Shown: positions 49,621 to 62,373 of the stretch, in pieces | Layout of the letters: each line of letters starts with the position of its first letter | Position numbering within the stretch: position 1 is the stretch's first letter | Assembly (NCBI RefSeq): GCF_013373865.1 | Contig: NC_050468.1 | Location: 16,108,355 to 16,172,354, forward strand | Direction of reading: 5' to 3' | Length of the DNA stretch: 64,000 nucleotides | Origin: Monomorium pharaonis | Lineage: Eukaryota; Arthropoda; Insecta; Hymenoptera; Formicidae | The notes under the pieces: generated by a model | Told to the model about the DNA's origin: nothing | Database searches by the model: none | The model's input: the letters and a program-made list of their open reading frames with translations, nothing else | Position numbers and translations under genes: made by a program

Positions 49621-51369
49621 AACAAACCTGTCTTTTACTAAACAATAATTGGGCAAGTGTCTACGTGTTTATAAAAAAAACTGTTTTAACCATTGAATAA
49701 AACTCTATCAAGTTCTTCTCATTTGCTATTGAATTATTGTTACAACTAATGAGAATACCTATAATAATAATACTAGACAGTAATAGAATTTAGGAAAACT
49801 GTATACATTTTTATTAAGAGTTTTAAATAAATTAAGCATAAAATTTGACGCTTATTTAAATAGGTTTTCTTAAAAAGAAATAACGAAAATAACTGTAGAC
49901 CAAATTTATTGCTCAGCCGTCTTTTAAAAAATTAGAAATTTGGGATTTATAATTTTGAAATGTTTTAATCTATCGTAAATTTCCTTCAATTTTAGTATAT
50001 TCCATGTTTGCAAGTAATAATTGATTTCTGAAAAAGATCCACCACAAAATCACAATTCCTTCGATAGCTAATTGCACACGTCGAAACAGAAGTTAAGATT
50101 TCTCGATTGAGCGGGGTAAATCTGCTGACATATTGATGATCACATCGCAATTCTTTCTCAAGTAATATAAAAAAAAAATTTGAAGTTCGGTTTATTCTTT
50201 CGTTGTAATCGTCGATTGAGAGTACCTTCCTTGCTGATTTTAAAACCGCGCGGGTTTCGGGGCAAAAAGCCGTTCTTCATAATGCTGTGTCCGAACATGT
50301 GTCAAGAAATTGGCCCGATGTTGCAAAAAACATTGATAATGGTGAGGAAGCGGTTCCGTAAATTGTTTTTATGAGAAAGTTTACGGTAAAAGTAACTATA
50401 AATGTTTTTATCTCTCTGAGATACATTGGTGCTGACATCCTTTAATTCCATTTTTAACATTAAAAAGTTACGAGAAGTGATAAAATAAAGATAAATATAG
50501 TTTGATGTATTCTACAATTAATAGAATTTAAAAATAATAAAACTATTAATTTTAAAATGTATCACTTCTAATTTTCGTGTAACGTATCCAGCAAAATAAA
50601 TTCGAAATTATTTAAGGGGAATATACGACATTGTCAAATGAGTTATTCAAGTTCCAAAAAATGTTAATTACACGCAGTTATATTGTCGACGTTTTTTGTG
50701 GTAATTTTTTCGAATGAAAAATATGCGTTTTATAACAATTCAGCATATAAAGTAGTCACATTCTTAATCGTGCTACCGATATGCACACTGATGAACGTGT
50801 TTAATATCAATTTAAGCATTCATCGATCCATGGTCGATTTATTAGGTGCGATCGCGATACGGAAATGCCGCTCGATCTCTATAAACAGAGTCTCTCCCAT
50901 AACACAAATATGGGTTATGATGAAACCGCAGTAATATTTATTAGGGGTTCTATCCAACTCGAGCTAATGGTTACAAGGGGACATCCTACTTGATGCCTTT
51001 GTAAGGGATTCTTCTAGATGTCTTCGTCCTTGTAGCGGCATGCTTTGTAAAAAGAGGCGCCGGTATTTACCGTTTCGTTTCCTTTCCGCAAATATTGATC
51101 ATTCATAGGATGTATGGAAAGTAATGGAAAGGACGACCAGAAAGATCCCATTAAACTTTATGCTATCAACCATTTTGCCGATTATTTATTAAAGGACATA
51201 AACTACATTTCTCTTTATTTTATCACTTCTCGTTTGTTGTTTGCTCGCAAGAAAATCGTTTTGTGGATTTTTATAATCATTATTTTTTGTAGGCGTATTT
51301 GGAAGCTGGAAAAATTAAATAATAATAATTTACATTACAATAAAATTTTAATGTATATTAATATTATTT
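49621..51369. other. Non-coding DNA
   Basis: No gene is called. An 85-codon plus-strand frame at 51114-51371 begins with a charged stretch (MESNGKDDQKDP) and has a hydrophobic segment, but it runs into AT-rich sequence and matches no family I know. Moderately GC-rich patches lie at 50050-50370 and 50870-51120. Confidence 0.4.
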
Positions 51370-51540
51370 AGAAGGTTTTGGCTGTCACGTAGAAAATTTG
51401 TAAGTTCTGCTTCTGCCAATTAGATTAAGAGCAATACATATACATATCCCAGTATTTGCTAATCATTTATCTATCTCAGCTAATTTTCTCGCACATACAA
51501 TTTTCGTTAAAGTTGCAAGATTATTTTTTGTGTGTGAGTG
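51370..51540. mobile_element. MITE-like repeat family B, copy 2 (partial)
   Basis: Aligns with the right two thirds of 18800-19040 (TTGGCTGTCAC, TTCTGCTTCT, ATACATATC, CAGTATTT and following). The right end TTTTTTGTGTGTGAGTG is the better-kept terminal repeat. The left end is missing, so the copy is truncated. Confidence 0.65.
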
Positions 51541-54500
51541 ATGTTAAATCACAGTAAAATATATTTTTTTATTTTGGAGCAGAATTAGGGAACTCTGTGC
51601 CTTTACAGTAATTACATTCGTTTATTAATATTTAATCTTAATACAATGAGACATTGTTCCATAAATTCCTTTTTGTCTGACCTAAAAAAGCGATATACTT
51701 AGTACGAGTCTAGATTCTAACGTAAAGCGGGGAAATTTTTTTTGAGTCTCAAGATAGCCGCGCCATTGCTGTCTGAACCGGTATTCTCTTCTGGGCAGTA
51801 TTTTAGTCGCTCTATGCCCATGGTGTACCCAGAGCCTAACTCCCATGGGGGGAGTTACCTGCATCAACGACGAGAGAGCCGCGGTGCGAGATGCCTCGAG
51901 GGCACTTTTGCCACTCTTCGTGTTCTCGTGCCACGCTCTCGTGGTTCAACAATGGATCAGCATGAGAGATACCGCAGACTTGGTCCATAAGGACGTGGAT
52001 ATAAGCTCTATCTGCCGTTTCTCTTGAAACAAAGCATCCAATCGATGCACTCTTCAATCCGTCTCATCGTACCTAAAAACATCAGATCTTGCAAGTTATT
52101 TATTAATATTATAGAATAAACTAATAATTAATTGTATTTAATGATATAATTTATGTAGAGTTTATTAGTGTTACGTAAACTCGGAAAAGAGATTAGAAAA
52201 TGTTTAATGTATTTATCGTAATGTAAAATGTAATTATCAGGTGTAGCTAATTCTTAAATTTTGACTTGTTATTTTAAATTGATATCAAACTACATAAATC
52301 TAAGGATTTAATAATCAAGTAACTTTTTTGGATTGATTACTATTCTTAAAAAATCCTATAGAGAAATAATTGTGTTGCTTTTATGATTCGTACGCGATGG
52401 CGCGAAATTCCTCGCGGTTGTAATAGGAATGCGGAGAATCCAGACGTTCCTTTGCAGAGTTTTACAGAATAGAACAGGCTCCACAGATTGCCCATAAATC
52501 GAAACACAAGATTATTTTCCTGACAGATGATAAAAATATTCTTTTTCGCGGCAAATACTATTATCAGGAACAAATTCTTTGTTCAGAGTAAAATCTGCAC
52601 TTAAGAGAAACAACGATCATTATATGTATCTTATTGAGTTAACCAAGGAGTTAACGCTTGCGCCATCGCTGTCTTTTATTATTAGAATTAATAAAAATAA
52701 TTTTAACAAAATTGACCATTTCTTTATATTTGGAGATAAAAACTTTGTCTTGTCTTTTATAAATATTACAAAACCAAAAATACTAAAATTGCTTGTATAT
52801 TTTTATGATATTCTTTCTTACAAATTATAATTTATGTGATAATCTTTTTTGTACTGTTTCTTCCACATTACATCACGCACAACCTTTGTGGCGTATGGAG
52901 AAGCACGTATGTTTAATCAGCCAAGTAAAGTTTCAACAGAAATCCCGCGATGTTGTTAAACAGCGGGTAAAGTAATTCCTCGAAAGAGTTCCGTAAAAAA
53001 ACTAAAAAAGTGCATGAAAGCGAGAAATCCTCAGGTATAAAAGAATGGACGCATGATCGCGAAGTAGGGAACAAGACAAAATGGGCGATGGTAAAGATGT
53101 GTGAAAGAGCAAGTAGCTAAGTTAAATTAAGTTCACGCAAGCTTGTAACTACCTGTTAATTTTTTGCAAGAACGTACATATGATTGCCCTTGCTACATTT
53201 TACTATAAATTTGTAATAAATCTTTATAGAAAAATCACATCAAAGGTATCAAGCATGGAATATTAAATTTGTTATGTGTTTATTATTTGATAGTTATTAA
53301 ACATTATATGCACATAAATTTCGAAAATCGAATAAAAATAATAATTAACGTTAACTCAATAAGATATATATAATGATTTTTTTGAGTTTAAAAGTAAAAC
53401 TTTCATAGAGAAGTAAAATTAAAATTCTTATAATAAATATTTGATTACATTTTTCCAATGTTGTATTTAATGTATTTTATACATTGAATAACATTGATAT
53501 GAACGAAAATTTGAAATTATATTTTAATATTTAATTTTTGTTTTTTAAAATAGTTTTTTATGATGAAAAAGAACACTAACAATAAGTACTAAAGATGACA
53601 ATAGCAAAAGAGATGCAATTTTTATATTAGAACTGCCTAGAATTTTAGAATCATGTTTGTCCCTCTGGAATAATATTTCATCAATCCCCACAGCAGGGAA
53701 CTAATCCTAACGATACTTTAACTTTTGATGCATCTTTGCAGGAAAAATTCGTGTTTCAGGTATCACAAATTGTAACTATTGTTCCACATACTATACACAT
53801 TAACATAGACTAGTCTGTACGTCTGCGAACATAGTTTTTGTGCCTGTCGGTGCTAAACAATATCGCGCGGATAGCCAAACCACTTGAGGGAACAATAGAC
53901 GGGAGTGGTGTCCCGCAGACATACGGCGCCGAGGGTGAATCGAAATGACTGCTCTAAAGGACCGCCCCATGTTACAAAGCTATCGAAAGGGCATGGTCAG
54001 GCACCTGCTGAATGCCAGCAACCCTTGTGAACAAACTGATATCTATAAGGAGATGTATCCCTGTCATGGTCAGATTGCGCAGGTCAAGTTCACTCAAATT
54101 GAAATGATTGTGAAGCTCATCATTTATCTTATATAAAAAACATATTAAAAGCAACAAAAATAGAATGTAAGGTACTAGGGATTGCGTTAGGGATTATTAA
54201 TTGAAATTATTTGACTACTTTGATTAAAAGCATATATTTTTATATTAGTTTTGTTTATTTTCTTTTCAGTATGCAATATATGTCTGTATAGTATATTATA
54301 GTAATATTTGTAACAATAGAACACATCTGTCGTTAATAATTATTAATGAAATAAAATATAAGTAGATTTGAATCTGCTTGCGTACTTTCGAACTTTCTAT
54401 GATTCAAAAAATAAGCTGTCAAATCTGAACGAAATGAGTTCTTTATGAGTACCTAAAAAAATTGTAACTTTTAAACAGACTCGAATTTAGAACAATAGTA

Positions 54501-55949
54501 CATTATATAACAAAGGTGTAAAATCGGTCTTATATAATAGATCGTAAATACAATATATGAAATATTATTTTTTATTACTATTTAAATATTATTTGAATTT
54601 TAGAAAAAACTTGACTATTGAATTTGACTCGTTCTCTTTTAAGTACCTATTAAATTTGATCCCATTACTATTTAAAATGTGTCAATAGAATATTAATTAC
54701 AAAAATTTTACATAGCAAGATATAACTTATAAATACAATTTTTTACCTTTTCATCTAGTAATCGATAAGGTAATATCTATGGGAGTTATGAATTCTGCTT
54801 TAAATTACATTAAATGCAACCTAAAGCGTGATTTGAACCGTCTAAATATGCAGTTTGAAAATAATTGTCAGTATTTCTTTAGCTATTCATAATATGAATC
54901 AATAAATCGATAAATACGTTGCACGTTTGCTCTTTTATGGAATATCCTTCAATAAGAACTTTACTTACGATATAAAGCGTGCACATCGTGAAAAGGGCAA
55001 ACGGTCGTTGTACTCTTCATGTTGCTGCAATTTTTGAGATGCAACGACGAGAGTTTCTTCCTCGAAGCAACTCTGCAGGAATAGATTCTTCTTGGAAATC
55101 GAACACGATGTATTTTCACGCCTATCTAACATGGCTTTTACGTAACTCGATTACAGATTCTTACCAGTCTTCTTCTTCATGTATTTCGATTAGATATACA
55201 CTGCAGTATGATATACTATTCGGATCATCATTTTTATCCTAATTATCGTAAAATTATTTCGATATTGTGTAAAATTAGAACAATTTTATACATTGTTGAA
55301 ATTTGATACATTGTTGAAAAAGATTTAATACATCGTAAATTAGCATTTTTTTATTTTTCAAATATTGAAGAGGGGAAACGTGAATCAGTTTCTTGCATTT
55401 TTAAAGGTTAAAAAACGAAAGATAAAAATATACATTATTTTGAATAAGTGCAAATATGTTTTTCTAAAATGTGCGGAAAATTAAACATTCCATTTCACAG
55501 TATGCCAACAATTAACTCTACATTATAATCATTTTTTTAAATAATATACATTTTCCATATTTTCAGTTGTATATTAGAAATAAAAATAGTGATCAATTAA
55601 ACTTATTCTATATTGTTTTACTTTTTAAATTATATAAGAAATATGTGAATTTATAACATGCAATACCAATAAACATGCAACAATTAGAAATGACATATAC
55701 AAATAAATTATCTTTTGCATAAATATTTTGCAATCTATAATTTTTACAGTAATAATTTTGCCTAATAATTTTTTATAAAAATGAGATTACAAATTCCATA
55801 ATATTTTTAAAAATGTAAAATGATTAGGGCGCGAAAACATTTTGTCATTTTACTCTCATTTTTTATAAAGGCCTACTCAATTAATTTAATATTACTCGGA
55901 ACACATTTGAAACCGCTCATCATCATCATCATCATCAAATTAAACACTT
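51541..55949. other. Non-coding DNA with GC-richer patches at 51680-52070, 52380-52500 and 53820-54130
   Basis: No gene is called. The 51680-52070 patch has frames of 60-82 codons on both strands; the minus frames look protein-like in composition but show no known motif. The 53945-54136 plus-strand frame (63 codons) sits in the last patch and is unrecognised. The (CAT)n tract at 55918-55937 ends the AT-rich part. Confidence 0.4.
55918..55937. repeat. (CAT)n microsatellite
   Basis: About 20 bases of CAT trinucleotides. Confidence 0.9.
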
Positions 55950-56780
55950 CCTTCGCCGAAACAACATCTGCACCCTCGACCTTTCCATCCCCGCGGCATT
56001 TTTAGTCTCTCTCTTGTATCCTCTCCGCGAGCAGAACATATGCTTTTTTTGGTCCAAATGCATCACACGCAACCCCTCAGGTGTGTGATCTTCGATGGAT
56101 CTTATGCACGGTATCGCACGAACGTACGAATGTATCCTACACCTACTACCGCGAGTCAGGAGCTTCAACGTGTGCGTGAGTATATGTGATGTATACCTGA
56201 ATCTTGTACATAGCTAGAAGAGCAAAGTAGGGGAATTCTGAACGTTCTACGTCCGAAGAGACGGAGGAGGTGTGAGAAGGAGGATGGTGGGAAGCTGGAT
56301 GGAGGCGAAGGTGTGCGTGGCGGGGAAGTTAAGAGCTGTCTTCTGCTTTGCGGCGTTTTAGAGGGGCGAGAGGATGGTGGGGTGAGGGGACCAAAGAAGC
56401 CCGACGGCGGCAAAGGAGAAGGTGCCGGCCCTGCCGTGCCGCTACGTCGATGATGATGACGGTGGTGGTAACAGTGGTGGTGGTGGTAATAGTAGAAGGG
56501 AGAAGAAAGGGAGAAGAAAGAGAGAGACGGGAAAGACGAAGCGCAGGAGAGGCGAAGAGAGAGTCCTGCTCAGCGTGGACCTGTGCGTCGTTGCATGGCC
56601 GACCTGGAGACTCGCTCTCCGCAAGGTGAGACGTGCGGACCAAAGAGGAGGCCTCGAAGGATCGACAGGAATTCTCGTGAAAGCTGATTCTTCCTCCTTT
56701 CGCATGCAATCGCGCGCGCGTTTGTGTTCTCCTCCGGTCACTTCTGTCATTCTTCTCTATCTCGCGTTGTCACGTTGACT
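55950..56780 (+). promoter_or_regulatory. GC- and purine-rich island upstream of a candidate exon
   Basis: The stretch is rich in GC and, on the plus strand, in purines (for example GAGAAAGAGAGACGGGAAAG-type sequence around 56510-56560). A trinucleotide GAT/GGT repeat spans 56449-56490. A donor-like CAAG|GTGAGAC sits at about 56625/56626. Frames of 93-126 codons overlap on both strands and reflect composition. Its position just before the 57541 donor suits a promoter region, but no TATA box or clear initiator is seen. Confidence 0.4.
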
Positions 56781-57541
56781 CCAGCTTCTCTCTTCGTGTA
56801 CCAAGGAGTGAGTGATCCATACGTTCACCGTGAGGGATCGTCTGACTTTCGACAAAGTGCTCTCGATACAGATCCGCCATAGAAGAGTGAGACCTGATCA
56901 GTATTTGTTGGTGAAAACATATCGTTCTTGTACACTGAACAGTATTAAACGGGTGTGCTCATGTTCAAATTTGTCGAGTGAGGTATCTTAGAGATAAGAG
57001 TAAATCTAACTCTTAAGCAAACTCGTCATTGGACATCTTCGTGGAAGCGACGTCAGGACGTAAAGTGCGGAGTCGACACGTTCAGCTGTGATAACGTGTG
57101 CTCCACGTTAGGATGTAGCTTCTCTTATCGAGCATACGAAACCGACCCTTCGTACGATTTCATGTGCGCGTCGTAGATCGCCAAGAGAAGTCTGCTAGCA
57201 TCGTATCCAGGCGCTTGACATGAATCAGTGAATGATATCAGTTGCCTCGCATTACGAGATCGATCAGAATCGGCATCAGTAGGGTTTATGAATCGGTGTG
57301 TATTTTGGAGCGATTTTGTGAAATTGCGTTGCTCTTGGGAAGGTGAACAGTGTGTGTTTCTCGTTAAATCATCGATAAATTCGCATGCCTGGGTGTGCTT
57401 AAGTGTGTACACGTCGCTAGCTGAGAAGACTCGTCGCGAAAGTAAACATTGGAATTTCCTTTCGGAGTCTCTGCCAAGACAATTACATTCTCGTTTCGTC
57501 TCGGATTTATTTCTGCTCGGCCACATGAATGTTAAACTGAG
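56781..57541 (+). other. Candidate 5' exon closed by a consensus splice donor
   Basis: The stretch ends CTGAG|GTAAGTGAG, with the last exon base at 57541 and the intron from 57542. It is GC-balanced against AT-rich intron-like sequence beyond about 57720. A plus-strand frame is open from an ATG at 57228 through the donor (about 104 codons). A later in-frame ATG at 57526 would give Met-Asn-Val-Lys-Leu before the junction, leaving two bases of a split codon. Short upstream frames (ATGAATCAGTGA near 57219) suit a 5' leader. I do not recognise the encoded residues, and the true exon start is unknown; a TCAGT initiator-like word lies at 56898-56902. It could be an alternative first exon of the same plus-strand gene whose long intron would hold the signal at 29538, or a separate gene. 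Confidence 0.4.
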
Positions 57542-59589
57542 GTAAGTGAGAGACTTTTACGCTTATGGATTTGCGAACGAATTCGCGCTGTCGATGCGCT
57601 GTCATCTGCCATCTTTACGCGCCAAATTGCGACGAACGGAGTGTTTACCTTCGTAATATGCTGCGGCACTGACCACAAACATCAGCTTATATGTGACACT
57701 CTTTTACACACGTCTGACATGCTTTGATTGCAAATGATAAGATATTTAAACGTGAAAATTAGTATTTTTGATTATTTTCAGCGCTAAACATAATCACATT
57801 ATTCTTCTATATTCATTATCATCCCCCTTTAAATTTAATAATGTACAAAAAATATGTTAATAAAATATCATAAGATTATAACAGCCTTTTTTCTGCAAAA
57901 ATATTCTACGAGACATTCATTACTTTGATTTTTCCCGAATTTATTGGTTCGATCGATGAAAATCTTCCTCGCGTTCTTCCTCGCGTAACTCTAATCGAAT
58001 AAGTCAAGTTTCTCTTTTCTTTTTAACACATCGACGCGTGCTTTTCCTACATTCTTTACATTCTTTACGTTCTTTTCTTTTGAAGCAAATAACAGTTCTA
58101 TAAACCAAACATTTTTAGGTATCACACAGATAAGATTTTTCTTAGAATTGATTAGTTAAAGAGCCTTCTAAAAATATCATAACAATAATCTCTCGAGATT
58201 GGAACATCCATTTTTATGTAGAATTTCAGGTATCATTTTTTCTTAGTGAGTTACCAAAAGATGTCAGGTAGCAGTAGTTGTTGGATCACATAGACCCTTC
58301 GATGATACAAAATCATGAGATTTAAAAAATAAGAAGTGCTATTTTTTCGTCAAAGCTGATCTTGATGCATAATATTTTCATATTAACTGTTAAATATACT
58401 TTTCAGTTCTATATTCGGCAGCTTAATTGTAAAACTGAAAAATATATTAAATTATTGCTATAGAAATATTATTAAGCATCGAGATCCATTTCGACAGAAA
58501 AATGGTACTTCTTATCTCTTGTATTGTTTACTTATCGATACAATATTTAACTTATTATCGCATCAAGTTTAATGCTTATATTTCACTTGAAAATTATACA
58601 TTTAAAATTTTATGTACAATTATTTTATTAATACAAATCTATATGTTTATACTTATAAAATTTTTCCACATATTTTACTTGTTTACTTAAAGTCAAACAA
58701 ATGGATATTATTATTATATGCCAAGTAGTTTAATATAAATATAATAAATATGTAAAGGAGTAAAATCATATATTCCATATATATAATGTATCTGTCACTG
58801 TCCAAAGATAAATAATTACAATAAACTCTGTTTTTATATATCTATATAGAGTTATAAGGATTATTTTCACAATAATTCAATCTAAACTTTCGGTTTATAT
58901 ATTGCAACTTTAAACATAAATTCTCAAATTAGATTTTTTTAATTTAGTCAGCATGGTCGAAGTTTTATTCTTTAACAGTACTATATTACAACTGAATAAA
59001 TCTATCGCACATATATTATTAAAATCAAATTAATCATTAACTAAGCTTGCTGATATTTTCCATGTTGATATGATATTTAATAAAATATGTACCTAGCTAT
59101 TATTATTCAAATACATTTAATTATAAGTCAACCATATATATTGGAAGCAAAAGATTTATATTATGCAGTCAATTTTTTTTAATGCTTTTCTTTGTGAACC
59201 TCAATTAAATAATTAATACAAATATACAACAATACATAAAAAAATTTGTGGCTTAATCAAATTTAATAATAAAATACTAAAAGTCAATTCTGTAAAAAAT
59301 TGTATAAAAATTTGCACACTTTACAACTGTTTGCAGAAATTAACATTAATTACTTTAAAATGCATTTATAAATGATATTGATATAACTTATAATGGCACT
59401 GAATATTTTCTATATGTAAAGATATATATAAACAAATGTTACATTATTAAACTGTTATTTTTATTATATGTATAATAGGAATAATCATTTAGTTGTCATT
59501 ACACAATTATTATTATTGCATACCTAATTAGAATAGTCATTTTATATTGCATTTTGTATTAAATGAGACTATTGAACTTTATAAAGATA
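57542..59589. other. Intron-like AT-rich DNA
   Basis: No gene is recognised. The sequence turns AT-rich from about 57720. A small minisatellite of three CATTCTTTA-like units lies near 58050-58075. The frame at 58502-58690 is AT-biased and hydrophobic by composition. Confidence 0.5.
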
Positions 59590-60110
59590 GAAGGCTTACA
59601 ATTTTTCCGATGATCTCTTCACGCGAGCCTGATTTTCAATAGATGATTACCGAGAAGAATTTCTTCTGAAAGCGACTGCAGTCAGACTTTCAAGCGTATA
59701 TATGGCCGTTTGTTGATACGCGACTGGGTTCTCTTTCTCTCTCTTTCTATCTCTCTTTCTATCTCTCCGTCACTTTTGAAAATGAAAGTTCACGCGGGGC
59801 CTGCGAGCACGAGGAGTATACGAGTCTGGAATTTCTTCCTCTGGGCCCCTGCGGGACCTCCATGGCCTAACGTTCGCAGGATCGTTAGTATCCGCTGGAG
59901 AGTTGAACGCTGGGTTAAGAAGCTGCGTTGGCGGCGGACGTCTGTTTGGAAAACATCGGCTGGCGAGCATGTGACATCTGCTAGCGCGCACCATTAGGTG
60001 TCTTTCAAGTCTCTTCGCTGCCCTGCTTCTCTATCGCGCGCGAGAGGCTTTTCTTTTTTTCCCCAACACGCTTTCCAGCTGATCGACGTCAAAAGCCGGC
60101 TCGTCAGGCT
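59590..60110. other. GC-richer patch
   Basis: A CT-rich run TCTCTTTCTATCTCTC (about 59730-59770) precedes a GC-rich segment at 59790-60000. The segment has a 95-codon plus-strand frame and a 74-codon minus-strand frame; neither shows a domain. A TATATATGG word lies near 59697. It may be regulatory. Confidence 0.35.
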
Positions 60111-62342
60111 GATTTGTGAGCAACGCATTTTTTACGATCATTTCAATGAATCTTTAAAGAATTATACCTGAATTGAATATGTGAAAGTAAAGTGGAAGAA
60201 ATATAATAGAGAAGAAAATGCACAAGACAACATATGAAAATATCTTAGCTGTGTCAATATTATATTATTAATTAATTTTATTCAAGTATTTAACATATAT
60301 TAAATTGTAACTATATAATGATACTTTTTTAATTTTATCTACGTACTCCAAAGTTTATTATATCATTTTCACTTATCTTAAAGTTAGCTTTAGCTAAGCC
60401 GTAAGATTAGGAACAACTTAGTTTTATCATAACATAATTCTAATCGAAATTATATTAACATTCCTAATTTATCGATCAATGACGTTGAGTCTCAGTAATG
60501 TAATTAAAGGTGCTCTCGTATATCTAATCAACTTCCTTGTTTCGGTCGAGCAAAAGACGATCGCAGTAGCGCATGCAACGTTAACAATGACGTCTTCTAG
60601 TTTGCCACATTACAGTAGGGACGTACCATTTTTGGGATGTTGTCTTAGTTATGCGTACATATTTATTATGTTATATATAGTTTAGTCCCGCAGAATCCGC
60701 TCAGCATTCCTGCGAAAAATATATTCCAGTTTCTCTAGCAACGTACCTACTTTGAAACAGAAAAGAGCATTAATTCCTATGAAAGGCGCCTGCCTATTTT
60801 AGAAGTATTAAAATAATGCTGAATGCCATTAGAATACTATTAATCTCATTAAAACGTACCCAAAATTTCTACGCACGAGATCATTGCGATACGATTTCTT
60901 TCCAAGAAAAAGTTATATAGTCGAGATTAACGATAACTTTGGCGCCACCGAAATTAATGCTGAAGACCCGATTGCATCATCGATTACTAGACCGAGTACA
61001 TAATGAATCTTGAACTTATAATGTGGTCAATATTAGAATTTTAATGTCGCTCAGGTCACTAACTTGGGTTGTTAATTCTCAAAGAGGTAATTTTATAAAT
61101 ATATATTTCTTTTTTTATAAATGCTATTTATGGAATGTTCCAGATTTATTATCAATTATTGAGAAACTAAAAAGAACATGATTGTTTCAATATTTGAAAT
61201 ACTGATCAAACTTTGAATTCAATGATGCAAGTAGATAATAAGCTATTGCTTACATCTTACACATGTTATTTATGATGCTATCTATTGCATAATAATAATA
61301 ATTATTATTATTAGTATAAACTAATATACAAAGAAATTTTTGTAATTAAATTTATTAACAAAAACAAGATAGTGAAAAAGTATACTTATATAATTGCTAT
61401 AATTATTTTAAGAGAAAAAAATATGGTGCTTTCTAATCTCAATTAGAGATATTACGATATTATACTTATTGCGCCATATTTTATAACGGCACAAATTCAT
61501 CGATTGGATACAGGTGCTTAAATAACTTACGTAAGATCTTCGCGCGTTTCTTCTCAATGTTCTTCTATCGTTTCTCATTATCGTCGCAGTTGTAAAATGA
61601 TAACTGTCGGTAACAATAAATGCCATTCGCGAACTTCTCGAACGAAGACAATTCGCGCCAGCGATAAATAATTTACGCAATGTATGACTCTCGACCGACA
61701 TCTACTGACCTCTTGCAATTTGTCATTCCGACCGGTTTCGAACAAATGTCAACCCTAGGCATAAAATACTATCGTGCACGCGAACGCTTACCAATCCAGT
61801 TTAAATACTGCGACATATCTTGCAATGACACGTGACACACTCTCTGTAATGATTATCGAAGTACCCTCAGGCAATGTGATATAAATCTCATTTTATATGC
61901 CGATCAATTTGAGGAGACTCGGTTCACTAGAGATAATTAAAGATAGTTATTATCTCAATATAAATTAATGCAATTTTATTAATAGCACATAATAAAAATT
62001 TTAATACAGTAAGTACAGTAATTAAAAAATATAATTTTTTGTATACTGAAAATATGTGAAATAGAATCTCTGAATATCCTTGTGTTATTCTTAGATACAT
62101 ATTACAAAGTAGAGAGCGTGACTTTTGGAGCATCCCTGAATGTCCTTGCAGACGGTCGGCCGTGAATTCTTGAGAAAAATTCTGTGAAGGTCCGCATAGA
62201 CCTTTATAACTCATCTTAGTTAGAGGGTATTGACGCCAGACCGGTGTTTTTCTATGTCGTCTATCCCACCTGCTCGGATGTATTATAGCTCGAGAAAAGA
62301 ACCGCATTATAGACTGGGAAAAAATATATATACAGACAGGGT
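60111..62342. other. Non-coding DNA with patches at 60480-60730, 61480-61900 and 62080-62300
   Basis: No gene is called. The 156-codon minus-strand frame at 61927-62397 runs through the (CA)n tract and ends in AT-rich codons; only its middle (62080-62300) is GC-balanced, and it shows no domain. Confidence 0.45.

Positions 62343-62370
<28 letters not shown>
62343..62370. repeat. (CA)n microsatellite
   Basis: Twenty-eight bases of CA dinucleotides, the only long CA tract in the window. Confidence 0.95.

Positions 62371-62373
<3 letters not shown>

Noticed and set aside
56329..56778. Overlapping frames of 93-126 codons on both strands
   Set aside because: All are caused by purine-rich and trinucleotide-repeat composition with few stops; they contradict one another.
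57125..57526. 133-codon minus-strand frame
   Set aside because: It lies antisense to the candidate exon that ends in a consensus plus-strand donor and has no recognisable domain.
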